From contig JBGCEO010000054.1 of the NCBI GenBank assembly GCA_045106475.1, positions 1-64,000 of the forward strand: 64,000 bases of DNA, in the 5' to 3' direction. Shown here piece by piece: positions 44,434-53,264 of the stretch (positions are counted from its first letter, which is position 1; the number at the start of each line of letters is the position of its first letter). Position numbers and translations under genes: made by a program. Source of the stretch: Granulosicoccus sp045106475 (GTDB taxonomy: Bacteria > Pseudomonadota > Gammaproteobacteria > Granulosicoccales > Granulosicoccaceae). The notes below the pieces were generated by a model. It saw only the letters and a program-made list of their open reading frames with translations. It was not told the DNA's origin and did no database searches.

Positions 44434-46458
44434 CTACAATGCAGCAGCAACGCGTGTCCCTTGATCAATGGCGCGCTTAGCGTCTAATTCTGCAGCGACA
44501 TCAGCTCCGCCAATCAGCCTCACGGCTACCCCTAATTGCCGCAAAGGCTCTTCTAACTCACGCAGTGGCTCCTGTCCTGCACACACGACTATATGATCCA
44601 CGTCTAGCACTTGCTGCACATCTTCTATGCGAATGTGCAAACCTTCATCGTCTATTTTCACGTAGTCACAACCATTCAACATTTTTACGTCTCGCATAGT
44701 CAGAGAACGACGATGAATCCAGCCAGTGGATTTGCCCAGGTTTTTACCAACCTTGGTGTCCTTACGCTGCAATAACGTAACCGCTCTCTCAGCAGTGTGC
44801 TTCGGGTTGAAATTGTTTACACCGCCTGCCACTTCAAAGGTTGAATCAATTCCCCACTCACTCATGAACGTTTTAGGATTCAGGCTTGAATCATTACCAT
44901 CATGAGTAAGAAACTCAGCGATATCAAAACCAATACCCCCTGCCCCAATAATCGCCACTCGAGAACCTACATTTGCGCGGCCTTTAAGAACATCAACATA
45001 GGACAGTACCTTGCTGTTCTCAATGCCCGGTATTTTCGGTGTTCGAGGCACCACACCGGTTGCCAGTAAGACTTCGTCATAATTTTTAAGCTCGTCTGCG
45101 CTTTGAACCCGGTGGTTCAATTTTAGATCAACGCCTGTGAGTTCAATTTGTCTTTGAAAGTAGCGAAGTGTTTCATTGAATTCTTCTTTTCCAGGAACCT
45201 GCTTGGCCATGTTAAATTGCCCGCCGATCTCGCTGGCCCCATCTATCAAGGTAACTGAGTGCCCTCTTCGTGCCGCCGTTGTTGCAGCTGCAAGACCGGC
45301 CGGACCAGCACCAATCACACAGATGCGCTTTGTCTTAGACGCAGCTTCAATCAGTAATTCAGTTTCGTGACATGCACGTGGATTGACCAAGCAGCTTGCT
45401 GTTTTCTTCTGAAACACATGATCAAGGCAAGCCTGATTACAGGCAATGCACACATTGATCTCATCTCTGCGCCCTTGCATTGCCTTTAACGGGAATTCTG
45501 CATCGGCAAGAAAAGGCCTTGCCATAGACACCATGTCAGCATCACCACTGGCTATGATCTGCTCAGCTACTTCCACAGTATTGATGCGGTTAGTAGCCAC
45601 TAGCGGCAGGCTAATGTGTTCTTTTAACTTACCAGTGACCGAGGCAAATGCGCCTCTTGGCACCATGGCAGCTATGGTTGGTATACGCGCTTCGTGCCAT
45701 CCAATGCCGGTCGTGATTATTGAAGCGCCAGCAGACTCGATGGCTTTCGCCTGCAACACAATATCGTTCCAGTCACTGCCCTGTTCGACAAGTTCCAACA
45801 TGGACAGCCGGTATATAACTATAAAATCCGGACCTACAGCGTCACGGACTCGACTGACGATAGCCTCTGCCAGTCGCAATCTACGTGCTGCATCACCTCC
45901 CCATGAATCATCGCGCGTGTTGACTCTTGCCGATAGAAACTGATTGATTAGATAACCTTCAGAGCCCATTACTTCTACACCATCGTAGCCTGCCTCCCGC
46001 GCAAGCGCGGCACAGCGTGCAAACGCTTTAATCTGAGACTCAATGCCTCGGCTGCTTAGCTGCCTGGGTTTGAATGGGGATATCGGTGATTGCTTGTTGC
46101 TTGATGACACCACCAGCGGGTGATAACCATAACGCCCTGCGTGTAGAATCTGCATGCATATCTTGCCACCCTCCGCATGTACGGCCGAGGTTACCAAGCG
46201 GTGCGGTCCTAACTGCCAACGGCTGTTCATCATGCCTGAAAACGGACCCAGCCAACCCCGGATATTAGGAGAGATACCACCTGTAACCATCAAGCCGGCT
46301 CCACCGGCCGCGCGCTCAGCAAAATAGGCAGCCAATTTCGGGTAGTCTCGACGCTTATCCTCCAGACCTGTGTGCATCGAGCCCATCAATATGCGGTTTG
46401 GCAAGGTTGTGTGACCAAGCTCTAGAGGCTGAAAGAGCGCTGAGTGACTAGTTTTCAT
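44434..46458 (-). CDS. fadH: 2,4-dienoyl-CoA reductase (NADPH)
   Basis: 674 aa, close in length and sequence to E. coli FadH (672 aa). The FMN barrel begins SALFQPLELGHTTLPNRILM, with MGSMHTGLE; the active-site tyrosine is in GSEGYLINQFLS and the histidine in NTGIGWHEARIPT-like TTGIGWHEAR; the 4Fe-4S ligands are in CIACNQACLDHVF and SCLVNPRAC; FAD/NADPH domains carry VIGAGPAGLAAA and IIGAGGIGFD, ending in DAKRAIDQGTRVA. It reduces dienoyl-CoA intermediates of unsaturated fatty acids. Convergent with the TPP-enzyme gene, and therefore not part of that operon. Confidence 0.95.
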   Translation of the reverse strand: MKTSHSALFQPLELGHTTLPNRILMGSMHTGLEDKRRDYPKLAAYFAERAAGGAGLMVTGGISPNIRGWLGPFSGMMNSRWQLGPHRLVTSAVHAEGGKICMQILHAGRYGYHPLVVSSSNKQSPISPFKPRQLSSRGIESQIKAFARCAALAREAGYDGVEVMGSEGYLINQFLSARVNTRDDSWGGDAARRLRLAEAIVSRVRDAVGPDFIVIYRLSMLELVEQGSDWNDIVLQAKAIESAGASIITTGIGWHEARIPTIAAMVPRGAFASVTGKLKEHISLPLVATNRINTVEVAEQIIASGDADMVSMARPFLADAEFPLKAMQGRRDEINVCIACNQACLDHVFQKKTASCLVNPRACHETELLIEAASKTKRICVIGAGPAGLAAATTAARRGHSVTLIDGASEIGGQFNMAKQVPGKEEFNETLRYFQRQIELTGVDLKLNHRVQSADELKNYDEVLLATGVVPRTPKIPGIENSKVLSYVDVLKGRANVGSRVAIIGAGGIGFDIAEFLTHDGNDSSLNPKTFMSEWGIDSTFEVAGGVNNFNPKHTAERAVTLLQRKDTKVGKNLGKSTGWIHRRSLTMRDVKMLNGCDYVKIDDEGLHIRIEDVQQVLDVDHIVVCAGQEPLRELEEPLRQLGVAVRLIGGADVAAELDAKRAIDQGTRVAAAL

Positions 46459-46554
46459 AGATAGGTAGACAGGTGTAGCTGAGACGGTGCAAGTTGGTGC
46501 CGATTTTCAATTTGATTGAAGATATACTGCGCGGAACCATGCTGCAATCAATGA

Positions 46555-46713
46555 TTACTCATCCATGACAGCCAACGGCACGTTCAGTGGTTTGCCGTTG
46601 GGATGCTCGAAAGTCGGCTGAGCATCGAACTGGATCAGTTTAAACCACCCTTGCTGCTCGAAAAAGGCCTTGATAGGGTTAGCCAAACTAACGGTTTTAG
46701 ACAATTCTTCCAT
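46555..46713 (-). CDS. Possible small protein, 52 aa
   Basis: A frame from ATG 46713 to TAA 46555 encodes 52 residues beginning MEELSKTVSLANPIKAFFEQ and containing HPNGKPLNVPLAVMDE. Composition is protein-like (balanced hydrophobic and charged residues, several aromatic residues, few rare ones) and no other gene occupies this 450-bp gap. A stop codon lies four codons before the ATG and no clear SD is visible. It is unlike any family I recognise. It could be a real small gene or a decayed remnant. Confidence 0.35.
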   Translation of the reverse strand: MEELSKTVSLANPIKAFFEQQGWFKLIQFDAQPTFEHPNGKPLNVPLAVMDE

Positions 46714-46909
46714 TTCATAAACTTAAAGGGTAAGCTCTAACCCGGCGCGTCAATCCTTGGTCAGCGCTTATGGAATTAGCCAGTCGGTTCCGAAACAGCC
46801 CATGGCCACGGAGTTTTTCACTCTGGCGACGTTGTTTTGAAAAGATACGACCCTGTCACTCATCATGCATCATGGCAATTGACAACTAACTAATAACAAG
46901 AAAATTGGC

Positions 46910-47785
46910 ATGACCTTGGACCAATTGAAAACGTTCCTATGGGTATCCCGCCTGGGCGGTGTCCGCCGCGCTGCCCTGGAAATGAACATATCTCAACCGG
47001 CCGTATCAGGTCGTATTGCAGCGCTTGAAGAATCACTGGGCACCGTGTTGTTCGACAGAGCTCAACGGGGAGTTTCTCTTACAAAGAAAGGCGTACAGTT
47101 GCGAGAATATGCCGAACAAATAGCAGATCTTGTTGAAGGCATAAAATCAAACATAGTGGCTCCCGAAAGCGTAGACAGTTTGCTTCGCATTGGTGTATCA
47201 GAGACCATCGTACAGCTCTGGTTACCCAGCTTTCTCAGCGAGCTATATGCCAGCTATCCCAACATTAAGATTGAGATCTCGGTTGATCTAACGGTTAACC
47301 TGCGTCAACAACTATTGGAGAGGTCACTGGATTTTGCCATTCTGATGGGTCCGGTATCTGAATTTTCAGTCGACAACATCGATTTACCACCTGTCGACCT
47401 TGCCTGGTTCTCAGCAACAGCTAATCCCAATCCAGACCTTCCAAACACGCCCTTTGTATCTTACGCGAGAAATTCAAGACCTTATCGACAACTTCGCCGT
47501 CAGCTAGCAGACCGCTATGGGCATGACACCCAGGTATTTACATCAAGCTCGATTTACGCAGGCTTGGAGATGGTTGCCTCGGGGATCGGTATTGGCATGT
47601 TCCCAAGACAGTTAGGAACAGAACTTATCAAACAGAAACGTATTGTTGAGTTTGATCCGGGCTGGAAACTTGACGCACTGAAATTTACCGCCTCCTATGT
47701 TGGTGAACCCAGAAACGAGCTGTGCTCCAAGGCTGCCGATCTTGCTCGGGTGGTGGCGAAGCAATACTTAAGAGACATGAACTAA
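46910..47785 (+). CDS. LysR-family transcriptional regulator
   Basis: 291 aa. N-terminal winged helix (about 1-60): LDQLKTFLWVSRLGGVRRAALEMNIS-type start with recognition helix SQPAVSGRIAALEESLGTVLFDR, then a periplasmic-binding-like effector domain with LRIGVSETIVQLWLPSFL and GIGIGMFPRQL. Normal length. Its stop overlaps the start of the amidase gene (TAATG), so regulator and amidase are cotranscribed, which suggests that the amidase or its substrate pathway is the target. Upstream 120 bp contain no recognised operator. Confidence 0.9.
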   Translation: MTLDQLKTFLWVSRLGGVRRAALEMNISQPAVSGRIAALEESLGTVLFDRAQRGVSLTKKGVQLREYAEQIADLVEGIKSNIVAPESVDSLLRIGVSETIVQLWLPSFLSELYASYPNIKIEISVDLTVNLRQQLLERSLDFAILMGPVSEFSVDNIDLPPVDLAWFSATANPNPDLPNTPFVSYARNSRPYRQLRRQLADRYGHDTQVFTSSSIYAGLEMVASGIGIGMFPRQLGTELIKQKRIVEFDPGWKLDALKFTASYVGEPRNELCSKAADLARVVAKQYLRDMN

Positions 47786-49071
47786 TGGATCAACAATATC
47801 CCTGGTCGGCCAAGACTGTAGCCAAGCGCCTCAGTGATACCAAGAAGCGAATCGCATCGAATGATCCAGAGCTAAAGCACTTATTCACACAAACATTTTT
47901 TGATGATACTGACACACAAATAAATCAGCTTCAAAACACGGCTACATCCTATTTATGCGGTGCTATCGTTTCTGTCAAAGATCTATTCGACGTCAAAGGG
48001 CAAGTTACCAAGGCGGGTACTACCTACATGGCTGACGACGCGCCAGCCACTGCAGATGCCACACCGATAGCACAACTACGCGATGCAGGTGCTGTTCTCA
48101 TTGGGCATACAACGATGACAGAACTGGCCTACTCGGGACTTGGAATTAATCCTCATTACGGTACACCAGACAATGCTCTGATGCCGGGGCGCATCCCTGG
48201 TGGATCAACCTCTGGTGGTGCAGTATCAGTTGCTAGACATATTGCCGATATTGCACTGGGTACCGACACCGGAGGTTCGCTCAGAATTCCTGCCGCTTAT
48301 AACGGAATTGTGGGATTCAAGCCCACGCAAAGCACTGTATCGAGGCGCGGATGCAAAACTCTGTCGCATAGTCTGGATAGCGTTGGCCCTATGGCACGCA
48401 AAACAAGCAAGTGCGAGCTTGCCTATCGAACTATAAAAAACGGCATTCAGGCCACCAGAAAACTTGATAGGACTTTAGTGGTACCGACAAATTACGGGCT
48501 AGACGATATGGATACCATAGTAGCCAGAGAGTTTGAACATGCTATAGCGACGCTCATAAGCGCTGGATTCAATATAGAAAAACGACCTATCCAAACGTTG
48601 GAAGAACTCAACTCGCTGGCCGTTTGGCAGATCGCCGCGGTAGAAGCTCGCAGCGTACATGACGACGCGTACAAAACACAGGCCTCTGCCATCGACCCTC
48701 GTATTTACAGCAGGTTGTCACGAGCAGATGATGTAGATGCTGTCTCTTATAGGAAAACGTTAAATCTACGCAACGCGCTAACCAAGGCATACCGCAAGGA
48801 AATGAAAAACCAGATTCTTCTTTTGCCAACCGTGCCTATCATGCCACCGATGTTGACCGACCTTGAAGCCAGTGATGATGAGTACTACAAAGTAAACATG
48901 CAGGTACTCAGAAACCCCAGCATAGCCAACATCTTGGACGGCTGTAGTATCTCACTGCCCTATAGCTCTGCTAACGACACCATCGGCATTATGCTCACTG
49001 CAAATGCTCTGCATGACTACGCGTTGCTTGACATTGCCAAGTCTTGTGAATATGCGTTTTCACGGCTTTAA
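47785..49071 (+). CDS. Amidase-signature-family amidohydrolase
   Basis: 428 aa from ATG 47785, which overlaps the LysR stop by one base; the frame runs 21 residues further upstream without family character. The Ser-cisSer-Lys triad is visible: K65 in SVKDLFDVKG, S143 in GGSTSGGA and nucleophile S165 in GTDTGGSLRIPAAYNG. It hydrolyses an amide; relatives include indoleacetamide hydrolase, AtzE/AtzF-type enzymes and GatA. Absence of gatB/gatC and the lone setting argue against the tRNA amidotransferase. The substrate is unknown. Confidence 0.88.
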   Translation: MDQQYPWSAKTVAKRLSDTKKRIASNDPELKHLFTQTFFDDTDTQINQLQNTATSYLCGAIVSVKDLFDVKGQVTKAGTTYMADDAPATADATPIAQLRDAGAVLIGHTTMTELAYSGLGINPHYGTPDNALMPGRIPGGSTSGGAVSVARHIADIALGTDTGGSLRIPAAYNGIVGFKPTQSTVSRRGCKTLSHSLDSVGPMARKTSKCELAYRTIKNGIQATRKLDRTLVVPTNYGLDDMDTIVAREFEHAIATLISAGFNIEKRPIQTLEELNSLAVWQIAAVEARSVHDDAYKTQASAIDPRIYSRLSRADDVDAVSYRKTLNLRNALTKAYRKEMKNQILLLPTVPIMPPMLTDLEASDDEYYKVNMQVLRNPSIANILDGCSISLPYSSANDTIGIMLTANALHDYALLDIAKSCEYAFSRL

Positions 49072-49375
49072 CGTTGACCCAAGTTCGTCAGTTTTATTAT
49101 GCAGCTTGTTCGACGCTCATTTTGCTCGGGCAGATTCACCTCTGCCCACGTTGCATGACTCAGCAGATGCGCCATCAGCGCAATTAGTCGTTATGGGGCG
49201 CTTTGCATTAAACACACACAAGAGCGCTACACAGTTCGAAATAAACCTCTTTGGTAGAGAACAAGACGAACAATTAATAAAACTGACCGTTACAGGGCTA
49301 TCAGACCATCGAAATCAACTGTACGAACTGACTCCAGTACGATCTTCTGTGCAATTGTTTGCTTCTCAAGAGTAA
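49052..49375 (+). CDS. Small protein of unknown function overlapping the amidase end
   Basis: 107 aa from ATG 49052 (MRFHGFNVDPSSS), beginning 20 bp inside the amidase gene in another frame, a common arrangement for coupled genes. No signal peptide, no membrane segment. A segment HDSADAPSAQLVVMGRFALN precedes a charged C-terminal half. I do not recognise the family; by position it could be a partner or a detached C-terminal domain of the amidase, as in allophanate-hydrolase-type proteins. Confidence 0.45.
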   Translation: MRFHGFNVDPSSSVLLCSLFDAHFARADSPLPTLHDSADAPSAQLVVMGRFALNTHKSATQFEINLFGREQDEQLIKLTVTGLSDHRNQLYELTPVRSSVQLFASQE

Positions 49376-49415
49376 TACTCAGCAGACTCCTTTGCGTCAT
49401 GCTCACAAAGCACTC

Positions 49416-50579
49416 TCATGCTTCCAATGGCCTCAACAAGGCACGAGAGATAATATGCCGCTGAATCTCTGATGTACCTTCCCATATTCGTTCAATACGT
49501 GCATCGCGCCAGATTCGTTCAAGTGGCAAATCTTCCATCAGTCCCATTCCACCGTGTATTTGCAGAGCTTCATCAGCAACCATGGCCAGCATCTCGGTCG
49601 ACTTGAGTTTCGCCATTGCCATATCTGCATCAGTTGCTGTTCCATTATCGTACTTCCAACCTGCCTCCAGAATCATCAGTTCTGCAGCCTTGATCTCGGT
49701 CGCCATGTCGGCTAACTTGAACGATACACCCTGGAATTTACCGATTGCCTGACCGAACTGTTTTCGTTGCGCTGCATACTCCACAGCGTGTGTAAACGCT
49801 CGATCAGCACGGCCCAGACAGCTTGCACCCACTTGCAATCGAGTAGCACCCAACCAATCGTTTGCGACCTTAAATCCCTTGTGTAGTTCGCCTAACATCT
49901 GCCGCTTGTGAATACGACAATTATCAAATTCTAGAATCGCATTGGTATAGCCGCGATGAGATACATTCCTATAGCCATCACGCACAGTGAAACCAGGAGT
50001 ACCTTTATCAACAAAGAAAGCGGTTATTAGTTTCTTCTTCCCTCGAGGCGTTTGCTCTTCGCCAGTGGCCATGAAGCAGATAGCGAAATCAGCAATATCG
50101 GCGTGTGAAATAAAGTGTTTGCTACCATTAAGAATCCAATCATCGCCATCCTGCCTGGCTGAAGCACTCATACCGCGTAAATCAGAACCAGCCCCCGGTT
50201 CTGTCATGGCCAGGCAATCCCATTTTTCACCGGCAATACATGGGTCCAGGTATTGTTCACGCTGCTCATCCGTACCCGCACAGAGTATGTTGGAAGGTCG
50301 GGCTACACAGGTCCAATGCAGCGCATAGTTGGCACGACCCAGTTCTTTCTCGTAAAGCAACCACGTGACTGTATCCAAGCCAGCTCCACCGAACTGCTCA
50401 GGAATATTGGCAGCATACAAACCGGCCTCAATGGCCTTGTTTTGCAGCTCACGCACCAGATCCATATCCAGTGCACCGTTACGCTCTATTTGCGCCTCGT
50501 GTGGATACAGTTCTCTCTCAACAAATGCCCGCGTTGTTTCCACAATTAACGATTGCTCTTGTGTCAAACCAAAGTTCAT
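49416..50579 (-). CDS. Acyl-CoA dehydrogenase, carnitine operon
   Basis: 387 aa. FAD enzyme with three domains: helical N-terminus (AFVERELYPHE), central beta domain with the FAD motifs CLAMTEPGAGSDLRGM and WILNGSKHFISHA, and C-terminal helices with the catalytic glutamate in IWEGTSEIQRHIISRAL and QIHGGMGLMEDLPLERIWRDARI. It passes electrons to ETF. It lies 52 bp downstream of the carnitine-dehydrogenase gene on the same strand, so a role on gamma-butyrobetainyl-CoA or a related acyl-CoA is plausible; sequence alone does not separate it from short-chain fatty acyl-CoA dehydrogenases. Confidence 0.88.
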   Translation of the reverse strand: MNFGLTQEQSLIVETTRAFVERELYPHEAQIERNGALDMDLVRELQNKAIEAGLYAANIPEQFGGAGLDTVTWLLYEKELGRANYALHWTCVARPSNILCAGTDEQREQYLDPCIAGEKWDCLAMTEPGAGSDLRGMSASARQDGDDWILNGSKHFISHADIADFAICFMATGEEQTPRGKKKLITAFFVDKGTPGFTVRDGYRNVSHRGYTNAILEFDNCRIHKRQMLGELHKGFKVANDWLGATRLQVGASCLGRADRAFTHAVEYAAQRKQFGQAIGKFQGVSFKLADMATEIKAAELMILEAGWKYDNGTATDADMAMAKLKSTEMLAMVADEALQIHGGMGLMEDLPLERIWRDARIERIWEGTSEIQRHIISRALLRPLEA

Positions 50580-50631
50580 CAGCTGGATTCCAATTCTGTA
50601 CGGCCCATCAAATAGTAATACCTAATCTACG

Positions 50632-52113
50632 CTAGCGTGCCTGACCAACAGCTCGCCCAGCACCCTCCGGTACTGGCAACTTTGCATGTTGCTCCGAAAT
50701 TTTCATGAGTGTGGCTTGCATAGCATCAGATGGAAAACTTGCCGCACGTGTTTGCAGAGATACATGCACCAGCATGTGTTCACCAGTCGCCAGCAATCTT
50801 CCATCAGCGTGATACATGCTATGGAAAAGATGAATCTTCTTACCTTTGGCCTGAATAAGTTGCGTCTTGGTGTTTATCGGTTCATTGACACGAACTTCAT
50901 CAAGATGACGGATATGAGTCTCTACTGTGAAGAATGAACTACCGGATTCTATATACGCAGCGTCACAACCAACCAGACGCATGAAGGCATCGGTTGCATC
51001 ACCAAAGCACTGTAGATAACGCGCTTCGTTCATATGATTATTGTAGTCCGTCCAATCAGGTGGGATCCGACGTTCAGTGGTTAAAATGGGTACTGAGTAA
51101 TCAGTCTCGCTGCCGACACCAGCTTGTCTAGCGCCATCATCAAAGAGCTTTTTTTCGTAAGCAGCCAGCACCTGCCCCGCTCCCCAATCGTTGGCCTTCA
51201 ACGCCTGTTGAATAGCTATCAGATTATCATCGCGAATGCGTTCAAGCTCTCTTATTTCTAAATGGCCTGATTGCACATCCGACTGGCCGGCAATCAACTC
51301 AACCAGTTCATCGTTATATTCAGGCACATCCATTAGCTTGGTCCAGGGCAAGCTTAGGCAAGGTCCAAACTGAGCTAGAAAATGGCGCATGCCCGCTTCG
51401 CCGCCTGCAATGCGATAAGTTTCGAACACCCCCATCTGCGCATAGCGCAATCCAAAACCAAAGCGAACAATATCGTCCAGTTCCTCGGTGGTGGTGATAC
51501 CATCTTTAATAAGCCATAAAGCTTCGCGCCATATGGCTTCCAACAGTCTGTCTGCGACAAACGCTTCGATCTCCTTTTTTACATGGATCGGCTTCATTCC
51601 CAGCGACGTGTAAAATTCGATAGCAAAATCAACCTTGTCAGCGGACGTCTGGCTCCCGGCCACGATCTCAACTACCGGAAGCAGATAGACAGGGTTAAAC
51701 GGATGCGCCACAATTAATCGCTCAGGATTGCTCAGGCCGCGCTGCAAATCAGATGGCATTATGCCCGACGTAGAGGAAGCCAAAATCGCATCCTTAGCTG
51801 CATGAAGTTCAACTTCAGCATAGACCGCTTGCTTGATATCCAAGCGCTCGGGCACACTCTCAATTACCCATTGAGCATTCTGAACAGCGGCCTGAATCGA
51901 CCCCGAGATAGAAAGTGTACCTTTGCATGGTCGTTGTGCCATTGTTAACTTGGCATAAGCATGATCCGCGTTGTCCAGCACAGCTTGTATTTTTTGCTGT
52001 GCATTGGGGGCTTGATCGAACACGTTTACATCAATACCGTTTTCGAGCAGCCTTGCTACCCAACCTGCTCCGATAACACCACCGCCAATACACGCCACGG
52101 TCTGAATATTCAT
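50632..52113 (-). CDS. lcdH: L-carnitine 3-dehydrogenase fused to a thioesterase domain
   Basis: 493 aa. Residues 1-315 are a 3-hydroxyacyl-CoA-dehydrogenase-like NAD enzyme: GGGVIGAGWVARLLENG, SSTSGIMPSDLQ, VAHPFNPVYLLPVVEIV with the catalytic His, and GFGLRYAQMGVFETYRIAGG. Residues about 345-470 are a hot-dog thioesterase (DYNNHMNEARYLQCFGDATD, VETHIRHLDEV). This fusion is known from bacterial carnitine degradation: the first part makes 3-dehydrocarnitine, and the second is a betainyl-CoA thioesterase. The gene overlaps the upstream BKACE gene by 4 bp, which supplies the intermediate step. Confidence 0.92.
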   Translation of the reverse strand: MNIQTVACIGGGVIGAGWVARLLENGIDVNVFDQAPNAQQKIQAVLDNADHAYAKLTMAQRPCKGTLSISGSIQAAVQNAQWVIESVPERLDIKQAVYAEVELHAAKDAILASSTSGIMPSDLQRGLSNPERLIVAHPFNPVYLLPVVEIVAGSQTSADKVDFAIEFYTSLGMKPIHVKKEIEAFVADRLLEAIWREALWLIKDGITTTEELDDIVRFGFGLRYAQMGVFETYRIAGGEAGMRHFLAQFGPCLSLPWTKLMDVPEYNDELVELIAGQSDVQSGHLEIRELERIRDDNLIAIQQALKANDWGAGQVLAAYEKKLFDDGARQAGVGSETDYSVPILTTERRIPPDWTDYNNHMNEARYLQCFGDATDAFMRLVGCDAAYIESGSSFFTVETHIRHLDEVRVNEPINTKTQLIQAKGKKIHLFHSMYHADGRLLATGEHMLVHVSLQTRAASFPSDAMQATLMKISEQHAKLPVPEGAGRAVGQAR

Positions 52114-53018
52114 ACAGGACTCCGCTTGGTCAGGCCTAGTTGTTCTCTTACCTTTTCCGGGCCCATTACCTGTGCACCCAGACCCTCAATAATCGTCACA
52201 GCCCGCTCTACTAATTGTGCATTGGTTGCCAATTGCCCCTTGGCAAGCATAAGATTGTCCTCTAATCCGACCCGCACGTTACCGCCTGCCAGTACAGAGG
52301 CGGCCACAAATGGCATTTGATGACGCCCCAAGGCAAAGGCTGACCAATTCCAGCTATCTGGAATGTTGTTAACCATTGCCAAAAAGGTATTCAGGTCATC
52401 AGGGGCACCCCAGGGCACGCCCATACACAGCTGCACAAGTGCATCAGGTTCTAGCACGCCTTCATCTACCAATTGTTTGGCAAACCAGAGATGACCGGTA
52501 TCAAACGCTTCGATCTCAGGCTTAACACCCATTTGAGTCATCATATCCCCCATGGATCTGAGCATTCCCGGAGTATTGGTCATCACATAATCAGATTCGG
52601 CGAAGTTCATGGTTCCGCAATCGAGGGTGCAGATTTCTGGCAAGCAGGCCTTGATATGCGCCACACGTTCGCTTGCACCCGCCATATCAGTACCCGCTAC
52701 AGTCGGTAGTGGTTGCTCAACACTCCCAAAGACCATGTCTCCTCCCATCCCCGCTGTCAAATTCAAAACCACATCAACATCGGCGTCACGGATTCGTTGA
52801 GTGAGCTCTTGATACAGGGACACATCACGTCTTGGTGCTCCCGTGTCCGGGTCTCTTACGTGACAGTGCACGACCGCCGCGCCTGCCTTTGCCGCATCAA
52901 TAGCGCTGTTAGCTATTTGTTCGGGGGAACGAGGAACATGTGGGCTTTTATCCTGCGTGGCTCCCGAACCGGTAATCGCACAGGTAATGAACACATTACG
53001 GTTCATGGACAATGGCAT
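52110..53018 (-). CDS. BKACE-family 3-dehydrocarnitine:acetyl-CoA trimethylamine transferase
   Basis: 302 aa from ATG 53018, which is preceded by AGAGGAAG; the frame extends ten residues further without support. BKACE (DUF849) family members condense a beta-keto acid with acetyl-CoA to give acetoacetate and a new CoA ester. Landmarks are FITCAITGSGAT, the Zn-binding HCHVRDPDTG, NLTAGMGG, LDCGTMNFAES, EAFDTGHL and GGNVRVGLEDNL. Adjacent carnitine dehydrogenase/thioesterase makes 3-dehydrocarnitine the expected substrate, yielding acetoacetyl-type product and betainyl-CoA. First gene of the operon. Confidence 0.9.
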   Translation of the reverse strand: MPLSMNRNVFITCAITGSGATQDKSPHVPRSPEQIANSAIDAAKAGAAVVHCHVRDPDTGAPRRDVSLYQELTQRIRDADVDVVLNLTAGMGGDMVFGSVEQPLPTVAGTDMAGASERVAHIKACLPEICTLDCGTMNFAESDYVMTNTPGMLRSMGDMMTQMGVKPEIEAFDTGHLWFAKQLVDEGVLEPDALVQLCMGVPWGAPDDLNTFLAMVNNIPDSWNWSAFALGRHQMPFVAASVLAGGNVRVGLEDNLMLAKGQLATNAQLVERAVTIIEGLGAQVMGPEKVREQLGLTKRSPV

Positions 53019-53230
53019 TGAAATACTTCCTCTTTGATCAAGCGGCAATTACTGTTCTATATAAGATTAAGTGGTTGAGCCTATTATAAAAATGGCGGGA
53101 TTTGGTTAAAATTCTCAGCTATTCTGCTGCATGGATCCACCAGCAAGCTAAACCTACCCTTTACTGCTATACAGAATAGAAGCTCGACACAACACTTGCT
53201 TCAGTGTTACAAATTCGGGGTAAGTATCAA

Positions 53231-53264
53231 CCGACAGAGCATTCATTAACCTTATAATGCACGT
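53231..53264 (+). promoter_or_regulatory. Candidate promoter giving a leaderless AGE-epimerase transcript
   Basis: CCGACA (53231-53236), 16-bp spacer and a perfect TATAAT (53253-53258) lie immediately before ATG 53265. Transcription starting seven bases after the -10 would begin at or next to the start codon, and no SD precedes the ATG. Confidence 0.5.

Noticed and set aside
44434..46458. FadH as last gene of the tct/TPP operon
   Set aside because: It is on the opposite strand and convergent with the TPP-enzyme gene.
47785..49071. GatA subunit of the tRNA amidotransferase
   Set aside because: No gatB or gatC in the window and the gene is coupled to a LysR regulator.
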